A stretch of 64,000 bases of DNA from Chloroflexota bacterium. Lineage in GTDB: Bacteria; Chloroflexota; Anaerolineae; UBA4142. Position numbers and translations under genes: made by a program. The stretch covers positions 33,302-97,301 of the forward strand of contig JACRBM010000105.1 of the NCBI GenBank assembly GCA_016219275.1. The letters run 5' to 3'. Below, in pieces: positions 1 to 8,360 of this stretch. The notes below the pieces were generated by a model. That model saw nothing but the letters and a program-made list of their open reading frames with translations. It did no database searches and had not been told where the DNA came from. Position 1 is the stretch's first letter, and each line of letters begins with the position of its first letter.

Positions 1-1
1 C

Positions 2-589
2 GGGCGATTCAACGTGTCGAACATTCTCGCGGCGATTGGCATCGGCATCGCGCGGCGCGTGCCGTTCGACGCGATGCGCGAGGGAATCGCGCGCGTGAGT
101 GGCGTACTCGGCAGAATGCAAGTGATGCAGGATGCGCCATTTACGGTGATTGTGGATTTCGCGCACACGCCGAACGCGTTGCACGTCGCGCTCGATACTG
201 TGCGCGAGTTTGCGCGCGGACGCGTGATCGTCGTGTTCGGTTGCGCGGGACTGCGCGATGTGGCAAAGCGCGCGATGATGGGCGAGGTCGCGGGGAAACT
301 CGCGGACAAGATCATCGTCACTGCTGAAGACCCGCGCACCGAATCGCTCGCGGCGATCAACGCGCAAATCGCGGAAGGGTTGCAACGCGCGGGACGACGC
401 GAACGCGAGGATTATTTCATCATCGAGGAGCGCGGGGACGCGATTGCGTTCGCGATTCAAAGCGCGCGTGCGGGTGATGTGGTGATCGTCTGCGGCAAGG
501 GACATGAACGTTCGATGTGTTTCGGCGCGACCGAATTTTCGTGGAGTGACCAGGACGCGGTGACGACCGCGCTCGCCAAAATAAAATGA
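2..589 (+). CDS. Mur ligase (MurE-like), C-terminal part
   Basis: The reading frame is open from base 2, so the gene is cut by the window edge; about 195 residues remain. They start with GRFNVSNILAA, the segment that normally opens the late central domain of Mur ligases. VDFAHTPNAL, VVFGCAGLRD and CGKGHE follow, which are hallmarks of the MurE branch of ATP-dependent amino-acid ligases building the cytoplasmic UDP-MurNAc-peptide. The usual meso-diaminopimelate signature DNPR is replaced by EDPRTES, so the amino acid added is uncertain, and the protein may be a MurE paralogue rather than the housekeeping enzyme. A perfect hairpin terminator begins at the stop codon. Family assignment is firm; substrate is not. 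Confidence 0.85.
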   Translation, partial: GRFNVSNILAAIGIGIARRVPFDAMREGIARVSGVLGRMQVMQDAPFTVIVDFAHTPNALHVALDTVREFARGRVIVVFGCAGLRDVAKRAMMGEVAGKLADKIIVTAEDPRTESLAAINAQIAEGLQRAGRREREDYFIIEERGDAIAFAIQSARAGDVVIVCGKGHERSMCFGATEFSWSDQDAVTTALAKIK

Positions 590-618
590 GCCAGAGAGCA
601 AAAACTCTCTGGCTTTTA
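589..618 (+). terminator. Intrinsic terminator of the Mur ligase gene
   Basis: A perfect 10-bp stem AGCCAGAGAG / CTCTCTGGCT with a six-base A-rich loop is followed by TTTAG. It starts at the last base of the stop codon. Confidence 0.8.
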
Positions 619-662
619 GTAAATCGCGAAGCAAGACTTGCGCTTGTTTCGCGCGGGATTGG

Positions 663-1808
663 TCAACGCGGGATGTGCTTAAACAGAAATCTCTTTTGGA
701 TCATTGCCCAAATCAGTAATACCGCGGTCAACTGCACGCTCGTGTTGACCTCGGCGTTCATACTCACTCCCGCCGGCAGTACCATCCGCGCGATGTACCA
801 CATTGCGATCACGCCAACGTGGATCGTGTACGCGTAGAGCGCGTTCTGCCCGAGTGGCATCAACAGCCAACCCAGCGCCGACCAAATCGGTTTCCACCCC
901 AAGGTCGCCGTGAGGTACGCGAACGAAAACAAAATAAAACCTGCGCCCAGTCGTCCCGGCGCAACCGCGCTTTTGACAAAGAGCACGGACATGGCAGAAT
1001 CCGCATCCAGTTCCCGGTGCAAGCCGAGTAACAGCAACGCGAACGTGCCAAGCAGAATGAGCACTGGTGCGCGTGGCAAGCCGATCAACATCCGTTTGAT
1101 TTTTTCGCGATGATAACCCAGCGTCATCGCGATAAAAAAGACCAGTTGCCATGCCGCGAAATTGAATGTCGGGTTATCCACGATCTGCCAGGGGATTTGC
1201 GCGTGCCCGATTTGAAACGTTAGCCACAGCACGCTCGATCCGCTGACCAACACAAGCGTGTGACGTTGATGTAACAACCACAAGGCAAGCGGCGTGGCGA
1301 GCATCAGAAAGGTGTACAACAACATCACATCGGACAAATACATCGTCTGCCGGAGCAGGAGCACATTCAGGGTAAACGTAAAGGGATTATCCATCGCCGC
1401 CGCGTTGACCCAGGGCAAGCGGAAGAGAAATGAAACGTTAGCGAGCAACAACGTCAACACCACCGTAAGTTTGTAGAGTGTCCATGCCCGTCTGATCGCC
1501 TTGCCCTGCGCCGCGCGCAATCCTTCTTCCAACGCGATTCCACTATAAACCATGCCCATTGTCAGACCGGAAATGAACACGAATGCTTCCGCCGCCGACA
1601 CGAAGAAAGCATCGCCGCCGGTAACGAGGAAAAGCCACGACGCGCCGCCAAAGTGATTGACGACCATCATAAAAACAGCCAATCCGCGTAAGAGGTCTAT
1701 CCGCAAATCGCGTTTGCCCGCGATGGAATATGACCAATCGTGCGGAATTGCACGCGGCAAGACGCGAATCATCTTGAGCGGAAATGCCAGCCCGTGTAGT
1801 TGCACCAT
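663..1808 (-). CDS. OpgC-like multi-spanning membrane acyltransferase
   Basis: The 381-residue protein has RDLRIDLLRGLAVFMMVVNHFGG near residue 33, the characteristic opening of the OpgC family, then about ten hydrophobic segments to the C-terminus. OpgC proteins are inner-membrane enzymes, related to acyltransferase-3, that succinylate periplasmic glucans in Proteobacteria. In an organism of this type the acceptor is more likely another surface glycan, which is inference. The ATG at 1808 sits just behind a GGAGGAGGG ribosome-binding site. The gene converges with the Mur ligase gene and stands alone on its strand. Confidence 0.8.
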   Translation of the reverse strand: MVQLHGLAFPLKMIRVLPRAIPHDWSYSIAGKRDLRIDLLRGLAVFMMVVNHFGGASWLFLVTGGDAFFVSAAEAFVFISGLTMGMVYSGIALEEGLRAAQGKAIRRAWTLYKLTVVLTLLLANVSFLFRLPWVNAAAMDNPFTFTLNVLLLRQTMYLSDVMLLYTFLMLATPLALWLLHQRHTLVLVSGSSVLWLTFQIGHAQIPWQIVDNPTFNFAAWQLVFFIAMTLGYHREKIKRMLIGLPRAPVLILLGTFALLLLGLHRELDADSAMSVLFVKSAVAPGRLGAGFILFSFAYLTATLGWKPIWSALGWLLMPLGQNALYAYTIHVGVIAMWYIARMVLPAGVSMNAEVNTSVQLTAVLLIWAMIQKRFLFKHIPR

Positions 1809-1877
1809 TCCCTCCTCCTGCTTGCGTACATAGCATACCCGCCTACCATCAAATCATCGTCAAATTGTCGCAAAAAA

Positions 1878-2060
1878 AGACCTGCTCACGGCAGGTCTGA
1901 TAAAAACTCGCGCATGGCTTTCAGTATGGTGCGATGCGCGTTGCCATTCTCAGGCATTCACTCGGCGCAAACAAAAAACCAGATTTCCAAAGAAACCTGG
2001 TTTTGTGATTCCTAAAGCAAGACCCGAAGGGTTTCCGCACAAGCGACCCTTCGGGTCTTG
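1878..2060. terminator. Three hairpins in a row downstream of rel
   Basis: The 1809-2062 gap holds three stem-loops. At 2018-2060 CAAGACCCGAAGGGT pairs with ACCCTTCGGGTCTTG. At 1973-2005 there is an imperfect AAAACCAG/CTGGTTTT stem. At 1878-1898 AGACCTGC pairs with GCAGGTCT and is followed, on the minus strand, by a run of seven U. The last is the most convincing terminator for the minus-strand rel transcript; the first has the same arms as hairpins near 14530 and 55560. Confidence 0.65.
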
Positions 2061-2062
2061 GT

Positions 2063-4222
2063 TTATCCTGTCACGCGCCGCGCTTCGATGACGTTTGGCA
2101 CGCGGTCAATTTTCGCGAGGATGCGCGTCAGTTGGTCCGCGCTCGAAATCTCCAACGTCGCGGTAATGTTCGCGATGTGATCCTTGCTCGTCATGACATT
2201 CGCCGAACTCATGTTGACGCCGTTCTCTGCGACGACGCCGGAAATATCGTGCAACAAACCCGCGCGATCAAACGCGCGAATCTGCACGCCGACCGGATAG
2301 ATCGCTTTGTCCGATTTGTGCCAGTCCACCGTGATCACGCGCTCGCGTTCCAAATCCATGTTCAACATGTTCTTGCAATCGCGACGATGGATCGTGATGC
2401 CACGTCCGCGCGTGATAAAGCCGATCACTTCATCGCCCGGCAGCGGATTGCAACAACGGGCAAGGTGATGCAGCAGGTTGCCGACGCCGTCGAACGCGAT
2501 TTTTGTTTCTGGCGGTTTCGCGATCAGGGGCGCGCGCGTCGGCAACGGCTCGACCGGCGGGGCGTGCTTGGCGCGTTCGGCGTCGAGCAGTTTGACGCTC
2601 ACGGTCGTGATGCTCAAGTCCGCGTGACCGAGCGCCTCGAGAAAATCGTCTACGTTCTTAAAGTTGAACGTCTTGGCGACGTCGTCGTAATTCGTGTTGC
2701 GAATATCGAAACCGATGCGCCGTAGTTCGCGTTCGAGCAATTCGCGCCCAAGCGAGATCGCCTCGGCGCGCTCTTGATGCTTGAACCAGTTGCGAATTTT
2801 TTCGCGCGCGCGCGCGGTGCGGACGAGACCCAGACTGGGATTGAGCCAATCGCGGCTGGGACCGCCTTTTTTCGCGGTGAGAATTTCGACGCGTTCGCCG
2901 TGCTTGAGCCGGTAATCGAGCGGGACGATTTTGCCGTTCACCTTCGCGCCGCGACAACGATTGCCCACCTCGGTGTGAACCTGATACGCAAAATCAATCG
3001 GCGTTGCGCCCGCCGCCATTTCGATAATGTCGCCCTTGGGCGTGAACACGTAAACTTGATCTTGGAAAATGTCGGTCTTGAGCGAATCCACAAAGACGCG
3101 CGCGTCCGCGATGTCTTGTTTCCATTCCATCAACTGGTGCATCCAGTTGATTTTTTCTTCGAACGCCGCGCTGTGCTTGGCGCCGGGTTCTTTGTAACGC
3201 CAGTGCGCCGCCACGCCGAATTCCGCGATCTCGTGCATCTCCGCCGTGCGAATCTGCACTTCGAGCGGCTTGCCCGCCGGACCGATCACCGCGGTGTGCA
3301 GCGATTGGTACATGTTGTCTTTGGCTTTGGCGATGAAATCGTCGAACTCGCCGGGAATCGGCGTCCACAAACTGTGGACCACACCCAGGACGAGATAGCA
3401 CTCGCGCAAATCGCGCACGATGATGCGAATCGCGCGGATGTCGTAAATCTGATTAAAGTCGCGGCGCTTGCGCACCATCTTGTTGTAGATGCTGTAGATG
3501 TGTTTGGGGCGTCCGCTGATTTCAACCGATTCGAGTCCTTCTTCGGCGAGACGTTCGCGCAGGATGGTGATGGCTTGCGCGATGTACGCTTGCTGGTCGT
3601 CCTTGTCGCCGGCGAGCAGGTGTTCGATTTCCTCGTACTTGGCGGGATCAATGTAGCGCAGCGAGAGGTCTTCGAGTTCGCGGCGTAGGTGGTAGATGCC
3701 GAGACGGTTGGCGAGCGGCGCGAAAATTTCCATCGTCTCGCGCGCGATCTTGCGTTGCTTTTCCACGGGGCGCGCGTACAACGTTCGCATGTTGTGTAGG
3801 CGATCCGCGAGTTTGATGATGACGATGCGAATATCTTCCGCCATGGCGAGAAACATTTTGCGGAGCGATTCGGCGCGCGTTTGTTCCGTGCCCATTCCCA
3901 GGCGTAATTCGGAAAGTTTCGTCACGCCGTCCACGCGTTTGGCGACCGTGTCGCCAAACTCTTTCTGAATCGTCTCCAACGTCACCGACGTATCTTCGGG
4001 CACGTCGTGCAGCAGACCGGCAATCAACGTATCTTCGTCGAGATACAAGTCGGCGAGAATGTTGGCGACCTCGACGCAGTGGGTCACGTACGGATCGCCG
4101 GTCGAACGCATTTGCCCGGCGTGCGCGGTCGCGGCGAGATCGTACGCGCGCTGAATGCGCCCGAGATCCGCCTGCGGATTATATTTGCGAACTTTGGTTA
4201 GCACGGTCAGAATATCAATCAC
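2063..4222 (-). CDS. rel: Bifunctional (p)ppGpp synthetase/hydrolase
   Basis: The 719-residue protein has the full long-RSH layout: an N-terminal HD hydrolase domain (HCVEVANILADL, LLHDVPEDTS near residue 72), the synthetase domain (YDIRAIRIIV and EVQIRTAEMHEIAEFGVAAHWRYK), a TGS domain (VYVFTPKGDIIEMAAGATPIDFAY begins it), a Cys-containing segment (LARCCNPLPGDEVIGFITRG) and a C-terminal ACT domain. It makes and degrades the stringent-response alarmone in the cytoplasm. The intact HD pair and synthetase motifs support both activities. The start is GTG at 4222, six bases after AGGGG. An open frame of 304 codons on the other strand is only its shadow. Confidence 0.95.
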   Translation of the reverse strand: MIDILTVLTKVRKYNPQADLGRIQRAYDLAATAHAGQMRSTGDPYVTHCVEVANILADLYLDEDTLIAGLLHDVPEDTSVTLETIQKEFGDTVAKRVDGVTKLSELRLGMGTEQTRAESLRKMFLAMAEDIRIVIIKLADRLHNMRTLYARPVEKQRKIARETMEIFAPLANRLGIYHLRRELEDLSLRYIDPAKYEEIEHLLAGDKDDQQAYIAQAITILRERLAEEGLESVEISGRPKHIYSIYNKMVRKRRDFNQIYDIRAIRIIVRDLRECYLVLGVVHSLWTPIPGEFDDFIAKAKDNMYQSLHTAVIGPAGKPLEVQIRTAEMHEIAEFGVAAHWRYKEPGAKHSAAFEEKINWMHQLMEWKQDIADARVFVDSLKTDIFQDQVYVFTPKGDIIEMAAGATPIDFAYQVHTEVGNRCRGAKVNGKIVPLDYRLKHGERVEILTAKKGGPSRDWLNPSLGLVRTARAREKIRNWFKHQERAEAISLGRELLERELRRIGFDIRNTNYDDVAKTFNFKNVDDFLEALGHADLSITTVSVKLLDAERAKHAPPVEPLPTRAPLIAKPPETKIAFDGVGNLLHHLARCCNPLPGDEVIGFITRGRGITIHRRDCKNMLNMDLERERVITVDWHKSDKAIYPVGVQIRAFDRAGLLHDISGVVAENGVNMSSANVMTSKDHIANITATLEISSADQLTRILAKIDRVPNVIEARRVTG

Positions 4223-4280
4223 CGTAACCCCTATGGTTCGGATTTTACTCTAGCCGCCGCGTTTTGGCAATCGCGTCTTT

Positions 4281-4514
4281 TCAATCGCGCGCGATCCATT
4301 CCAGTCCTTTGAAAAACAACCACAGCAAGACAATCAATCCGCCGGTGAGCGCGAAACACCCCAGGGCAGTGATGAGGGCGCTGCCGCCCCAAAAGAACGC
4401 GATCAATCCACCGCCGACGATCAGCGTGATGAGAATGCCGCCAACGATCAATTCGCGTTCGAGTTGACCTTGATACTTGCGCGTGTTGAAAGGGCGTTCC
4501 GGTTTTCCAGCCAT
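4281..4514 (-). CDS. Small two-helix membrane protein
   Basis: The protein has 77 residues: a charged N-terminus, then two hydrophobic stretches (about residues 24-42 and 45-68) separated by a short Trp-Gly-Gly turn, ending in a short polar tail. No family is recognised. The ATG follows AAAGGAG by six bases, and a TATAAT box lies at 4537-4542, so it is very probably expressed. It is divergent from the next gene and only about 60 bases from rel on the same strand, but no functional link is evident. Confidence 0.7.
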   Translation of the reverse strand: MAGKPERPFNTRKYQGQLERELIVGGILITLIVGGGLIAFFWGGSALITALGCFALTGGLIVLLWLFFKGLEWIARD

Positions 4515-4536
4515 CGTGGTCTCCTTTGTGATGGCG

Positions 4537-4595
4537 ATTATACCACGCCGCGCCCGCGCGCGTCACTTGTCACGCGTGCGCTCTTGCGGTAAAAT
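4537..4595. promoter_or_regulatory. Divergent promoters between 4514 and 4603
   Basis: On the plus strand TTGTCA (4567-4572), a 17-base spacer and TAAAAT (4590-4595) form a good sigma-70-type promoter. Its -10 box ends only seven bases before the ATG at 4603, so the mRNA is expected to be leaderless or nearly so. On the minus strand TATAAT (4537-4542 read in reverse) serves the small membrane protein gene; its -35 box is not clear. Confidence 0.65.
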
Positions 4596-4602
4596 GTTGG
4601 CG

Positions 4603-5601
4603 ATGGCAAGTTGGTTATCCTTCAACGATTTGCTCGCGGTGCAACGGCTGCAAGCGCGCGGCGTCCAGTTGGATTTGGAACGCGCCGTGCTGTGGCCCCA
4701 CAGTGCGACCCAAGCCGCGCTCGCCGCGCATGTACCGTTCAGTTCCGTCGCCGCCGAGACGATTGTGCAGTACGCGTCGGCGAGTCGGCGCGCGCGCCCT
4801 CTCGGTTTTTTGCAGTTGCGCGCGCGCGGCGGTCGCCCCGAAGCGGATGTCGTTTTCATATCGCCCGCGCTCGATAGCGGCGGCGATATCGTTTCGATTT
4901 GGTATCGTTTGCTCGCGGAATGCGCGAAGGAAATCGGCGGTCGCGGCGGACAGCGTTTATTCGCGCAGGTCACGAGCGGCAATGGCGTCGAAGAAGTGTT
5001 TCGCCAAGCCGGGTTTATCGCGTACGCGCATGATGACGTGTTTCGGCTCGACGCGCTGCCGGCGAATCTGCCCAAGACCGCGCCCTTGCGTCATCAACGC
5101 GTGCGCGATGGCTGGGATCTGTTGCGTCTCTATGCCGAGTTTGCGCCGCGCTCGGTGCAAATCGCGGAAGGGATGCTTTCACCCCAGGGGCAAGGCGGCA
5201 AACTGGGTGACTGGTGGGATCAGTCCGGCGGGGCGGGTTATATTCTGCCGGTGGATGGCGACATTGCCGGGGCGGTGCGCGTGCGGCGCAGTTCGGCGGC
5301 GTACTGGTTGCGCTTTTGGTTGCATCCGCAAGCGGAAGAGTACGGCGAAACGTTGATCCTCGGCGCGTTCGCCTTGTTGCGCGCCGCGCCGCCGCGCCCG
5401 ATCTATTGCAACGTGCGCGAGTACGAAAGCGGTTTGCGCGGCGCGCTCGATCTCCTGGGCTTTCGCAATTTGCAAACGCGCAGTTTGCTCATCAAGCACA
5501 CGACCGCGCGCGTCAAAGAACCGCGCCTCACCTTGATGCCCGCGCTCGAAAAGCGACCGGAGCCGGCGCACAGCGCGACGCAACACAACAGCCCGGTGTA
5601 G
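4603..5601 (+). CDS. Uncharacterised protein, possibly two GNAT-like halves
   Basis: The protein has 332 residues from the ATG at 4603. An in-frame ATG at 4594 lies inside the -10 box, so it cannot be the start of this transcript. The sequence has no signal peptide or membrane segment. Its C-terminal third (GDIAGAVRVRRSSAAYWLRFWLHP, then YCNVREYESGLRGALDLLGF) resembles the last strands of GNAT acetyltransferases, and the first half has a similar alternation, so a double-GNAT fold is possible. This is a guess from sequence texture; the function is unknown. It ends at a strong bidirectional terminator. Confidence 0.65.
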   Translation: MASWLSFNDLLAVQRLQARGVQLDLERAVLWPHSATQAALAAHVPFSSVAAETIVQYASASRRARPLGFLQLRARGGRPEADVVFISPALDSGGDIVSIWYRLLAECAKEIGGRGGQRLFAQVTSGNGVEEVFRQAGFIAYAHDDVFRLDALPANLPKTAPLRHQRVRDGWDLLRLYAEFAPRSVQIAEGMLSPQGQGGKLGDWWDQSGGAGYILPVDGDIAGAVRVRRSSAAYWLRFWLHPQAEEYGETLILGAFALLRAAPPRPIYCNVREYESGLRGALDLLGFRNLQTRSLLIKHTTARVKEPRLTLMPALEKRPEPAHSATQHNSPV

Positions 5602-5604
5602 ACA

Positions 5605-5645
5605 AACAGGCAGACAAGCGAATCCTTTTCACTTGTCTGCCTGTT
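5605..5645. terminator. Bidirectional terminator hairpin
   Basis: A perfect 14-bp stem AACAGGCAGACAAG / CTTGTCTGCCTGTT with a 13-base loop lies between two convergent genes (ends at 5601 and 5667). Confidence 0.7.
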
Positions 5646-5666
5646 GGTTAATGCCGCGCCTACGCG

Positions 5667-6008
5667 TTAGAAACTGCCGACCGCATCCACCGGGTTGTCG
5701 AACGATTGGAACACGTCGAGCAAGCCGGCAAGTTCGAATGCCTTTTTCACTTTGGTGGTGAGACCAGCGAGGCGCAGATCGCCGCGATTGAAACGGCGCA
5801 CTTGTTTGAGCGCGGCGAGCAACGCGCGCAGACCGGCGCTACTCATAAAATCGGTCTCGGACAAATCTACGACGATGCGAAACCGACCGTCTTTGATAAC
5901 GCGATTCAACGCCTGGTCGAGTTGGGGCGCGGTGCTCGAATCAATGCGACCGCTCACTTCGATAAGGTCCACGCGTTTGTACTGTTTGTTACTGATCTTG
6001 GTCGCCAT
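5667..6008 (-). CDS. STAS-domain anti-sigma factor antagonist
   Basis: The 113-residue protein is a single STAS domain. The signature VVDLSETDFMSSAGLRALL (residues about 46-64) contains the serine that is phosphorylated in SpoIIAA/RsbV-type proteins. Such proteins bind an anti-sigma kinase and release a sigma factor. No kinase or sigma gene is adjacent, so the partner must be encoded elsewhere. The ATG follows AAGGAGG, and a TTGTCG-N17-TATAAT promoter lies directly upstream. It is divergent from cstA. Confidence 0.9.
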   Translation of the reverse strand: MATKISNKQYKRVDLIEVSGRIDSSTAPQLDQALNRVIKDGRFRIVVDLSETDFMSSAGLRALLAALKQVRRFNRGDLRLAGLTTKVKKAFELAGLLDVFQSFDNPVDAVGSF

Positions 6009-6040
6009 AATTCCTCCTTGAAAATCGTTACGATGGCAGG

Positions 6041-6069
6041 ATTATAACACACACACGTCAGCGCGACAA
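6041..6069 (-). promoter_or_regulatory. Promoter of the STAS gene
   Basis: Read on the minus strand: TTGTCG (6069-6064), a 17-base spacer and TATAAT (6046-6041). The start codon follows 33 bases after the -10 box. Confidence 0.75.
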
Positions 6070-6102
6070 GGGGTGCGCGGTATTTTTTTCTCAAGTCAGG
6101 TA

Positions 6103-6131
6103 TTGCCAACGCCTTCATCGCGTAGTATAAT
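6103..6131 (+). promoter_or_regulatory. Promoter of cstA
   Basis: TTGCCA (6103-6108), a 17-base spacer and TATAAT (6126-6131) give a near-consensus sigma-70 promoter. The 5' leader to the cstA start is about 145 bases, unusually long for this window. Confidence 0.75.
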
Positions 6132-6241
6132 TATGTCATCACTTATTCAGTTTTCGGCATTCAGAAATAAACAAAGGAGGTGGTGCCTAGCAGTTACGTT
6201 TGAATTCTGCACGAGTCCGACGGTTCACTCTATTGGAAAGA

Positions 6242-6261
6242 CTGTCGCAGTGGTGCGACAG
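6242..6261 (+). promoter_or_regulatory. Leader hairpin upstream of cstA
   Basis: CTGTCGCA (6242-6249) and TGCGACAG (6254-6261) form a perfect 8-bp stem with a GTGG tetraloop inside the cstA leader, 15 bases before the ribosome-binding site. A second Shine-Dalgarno-like AAAGGAGG lies upstream at 6173-6180. No known riboswitch was recognised. Confidence 0.45.
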
Positions 6262-6286
6262 ATTATTCGAATTTTGGAGGTCAATG

Positions 6287-8290
6287 ATGGACATCCGTCT
6301 CGTCGTTCTCTTGCTCATTTTGATCCCGCTGATCGTAACGGGCGCTATCGCCGCATCGGGCATGGCGATGAACACGTTGCTGATCGTCGTCCTGGGCGGT
6401 GTGATGATCTATCTCACCTACAATTTCTATTCTCGCCGAATTGATCGTGAGATCATCCAAGCCGACCCCAAAAAAGCGACGCCGGCAAAACTGTACATGG
6501 ATGGTGTGGACTTTATGCCCACCAGCCGGAATGTGTTGTACGGTTATCACTTCAAGTCCATTGCCGCGGCAGGTCCTATCACGGGACCCATCGTTGCCGC
6601 GACATTCTGGGGCTGGCTCCCCTCTCTGCTTTGGCTCGTCCTCGGTGTGACATTCATCGGTTGGGCGGCGGATTATTCCGCCATCATGCTCTCAGTGCGC
6701 AATGATGGCAACTCGCTTAGCGCGATCACGTACCGCCTGATTGCTCCACGCACGCGCACAATTCTGTTTGTGTTCATCTTCTTCTACTTGCTCCTGGTCG
6801 CCGGCGCGTTCATGGGCGTGATGACCGCGTTGATGGCGGCGCGCCCGGATGTTCCACTCGGCTTGTTTACACTCGCCGTGATGGGGTTGCTGGCTGGTCA
6901 AATGCTCTATCGCTGGAAGATGGACTTGATCATGGTGACCGTGATTACGGTCACGCTCACCATCGCCGCGATGGCGCTGGGTCCGCTCGTCACAGGTAAA
7001 GATGCGGCAGGCAAGGATGTTCAACCCGTCGTCCAAGCCGTGACTGGTTTGAACGCCGCGATTGATGGTCTCACTAACAAACAGCCGCTCTTCGTCGTCG
7101 TTGATCCGACGCGCGCCGATCCGCGCACGCCGGCAATCGGCGCGGATGGCAAACGTCCCGAGACCGTGGCGTACGATGCCAAGAACGATGCGATCCGGAC
7201 TTTGCCGAACTATCTCTTCTGGGCGATCTTCCTGCTCGCGTTCAGTTACCTGGGCACGAACTTGCCGATCTGGCGATTCGCACAACCGGTGAACTATATC
7301 GGTTTCTGGATCATGTTGTTCACTATCGGCTTGAGCGCAGTCGGCGGCTTGCTCGCGCCGTTCCTCGCGCCCAAGGTTGCCACGTTCACTCTGCCGGCAT
7401 TCAAGCCGAACGTCAATCTACCTAACGTGTACGACCTGGGCTTTACCTTCGTTGCCGGCAAGCAATGGCAACCGCTGTGGCCCATGCTCTTCGTCACGAT
7501 TGCGTGCGGCGCGATTTCCGGCTGGCACTCGCTCATTGGCTCGGTCAACACCTCGCGTCAGTTGGAGTACGAAACCGACGCGTTGCCGGTCGGCGGCGGC
7601 GGCATGTTGAGCGAGAACACACTCGGCTTGCTCGCGCTGACGGCAGTCGCGATTACCGGTCTGGCTGGTGTCGGCGCGTTCGCCACTGGCGTCGGTCGCT
7701 TGCTCGATGTGATCTTTGGCGGCGGGAGTGGCGCGTTCGTCGCGTACGGTACCGCGCTCGGCTTTGGCGCGTTCATGGTCATCGTGTTGACGGTGGTGCA
7801 GTTGATCTTTCGCGTGATGCGTGTGACCTTGACCGAATGGCTCGGCGAAGCGGTCCCTCTGCTCAAGAACCCGCACGTGTCCACCATCATCTCGATGGCG
7901 ATCGCGTTGTTCCTCTTGCTCACTGGCACGTGGGTGTACTTGTGGCAACTGTTCGGCTCGGCGAACCAGTTGATGGCGGCGCTCGGTCTGCTCATCGTCT
8001 CGATCTGGTTGCGCTCGACCGGACGGAATCCGATGTACGCGCTCGTTCCGATGCTGTTCATGTACATCACCACCATGGCGGCGACTATCGTCATCGGGTA
8101 CAATCAATACGTCAACGTGCTCACCGCGCCGGCATTCGCCGGTCAAATGATCGTGCAAATCGGCGGTTGGACGCAGTTGATCATTTCCGCATTGCTCTTT
8201 GTCTGCGCGGCGGTCATTGCCTGGGATGCCTGGATCGCGTGGCAACGCTATTCCAAAGCGCCCAAGGCAGCGGGCGCTCAAGCAGAATAA
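6287..8290 (+). CDS. cstA: CstA family peptide/pyruvate transporter
   Basis: The 667-residue protein has about 16 hydrophobic segments. It carries the CstA signature TSRNVLYGYHFKSIAAAGPITGP near the N-terminus and the typical FWGWLPSLLWLVLGVTFIGWAADYSA block after it. CstA proteins are inner-membrane carriers induced by carbon starvation that take up peptides and, in some bacteria, pyruvate. The ATG at 6287 is six bases after GGAGG; an ATG three bases earlier is possible but too close. A hydrophilic insert between about residues 230 and 310 (PVVQAVTGLNAAIDG to RTLPNYLFWAIF) is common in the family. It is transcribed alone from a strong promoter with a structured leader. Confidence 0.93.
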   Translation: MDIRLVVLLLILIPLIVTGAIAASGMAMNTLLIVVLGGVMIYLTYNFYSRRIDREIIQADPKKATPAKLYMDGVDFMPTSRNVLYGYHFKSIAAAGPITGPIVAATFWGWLPSLLWLVLGVTFIGWAADYSAIMLSVRNDGNSLSAITYRLIAPRTRTILFVFIFFYLLLVAGAFMGVMTALMAARPDVPLGLFTLAVMGLLAGQMLYRWKMDLIMVTVITVTLTIAAMALGPLVTGKDAAGKDVQPVVQAVTGLNAAIDGLTNKQPLFVVVDPTRADPRTPAIGADGKRPETVAYDAKNDAIRTLPNYLFWAIFLLAFSYLGTNLPIWRFAQPVNYIGFWIMLFTIGLSAVGGLLAPFLAPKVATFTLPAFKPNVNLPNVYDLGFTFVAGKQWQPLWPMLFVTIACGAISGWHSLIGSVNTSRQLEYETDALPVGGGGMLSENTLGLLALTAVAITGLAGVGAFATGVGRLLDVIFGGGSGAFVAYGTALGFGAFMVIVLTVVQLIFRVMRVTLTEWLGEAVPLLKNPHVSTIISMAIALFLLLTGTWVYLWQLFGSANQLMAALGLLIVSIWLRSTGRNPMYALVPMLFMYITTMAATIVIGYNQYVNVLTAPAFAGQMIVQIGGWTQLIISALLFVCAAVIAWDAWIAWQRYSKAPKAAGAQAE

Positions 8291-8317
8291 CTCACAACCG
8301 AATACAACCGAATAAAC

Positions 8318-8357
8318 GAATCGTCCTCGCGAATTGATCGCGAGGACGATTCTCATT
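8318..8357. terminator. Terminator between cstA and the next convergent gene
   Basis: A perfect 15-bp stem GAATCGTCCTCGCGA / TCGCGAGGACGATTC with an ATTGA loop is followed on the plus strand by TCATTTTC. Confidence 0.8.
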
Positions 8358-8360
8358 TTC

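Noticed and set aside
586..837. 83-codon plus-strand open frame after the Mur ligase
   Set aside because: It runs through the terminator hairpin and the end of the OpgC-like gene; no ribosome-binding site.
2774..3688. 304-codon open frame on the plus strand inside rel
   Set aside because: It is antisense to a well-conserved gene, Arg/His-rich in composition and has no family features; a GC-bias shadow.
6183..6203. Short leader peptide (GTG to TGA) in the cstA leader
   Set aside because: Only two bases separate it from the AAAGGAGG site and it has six codons without a suggestive composition.
7418..8356. 312-codon open frame on the minus strand under cstA
   Set aside because: Arg/Asp/Glu-rich translation of the complement of membrane-helix codons; no ribosome-binding site.
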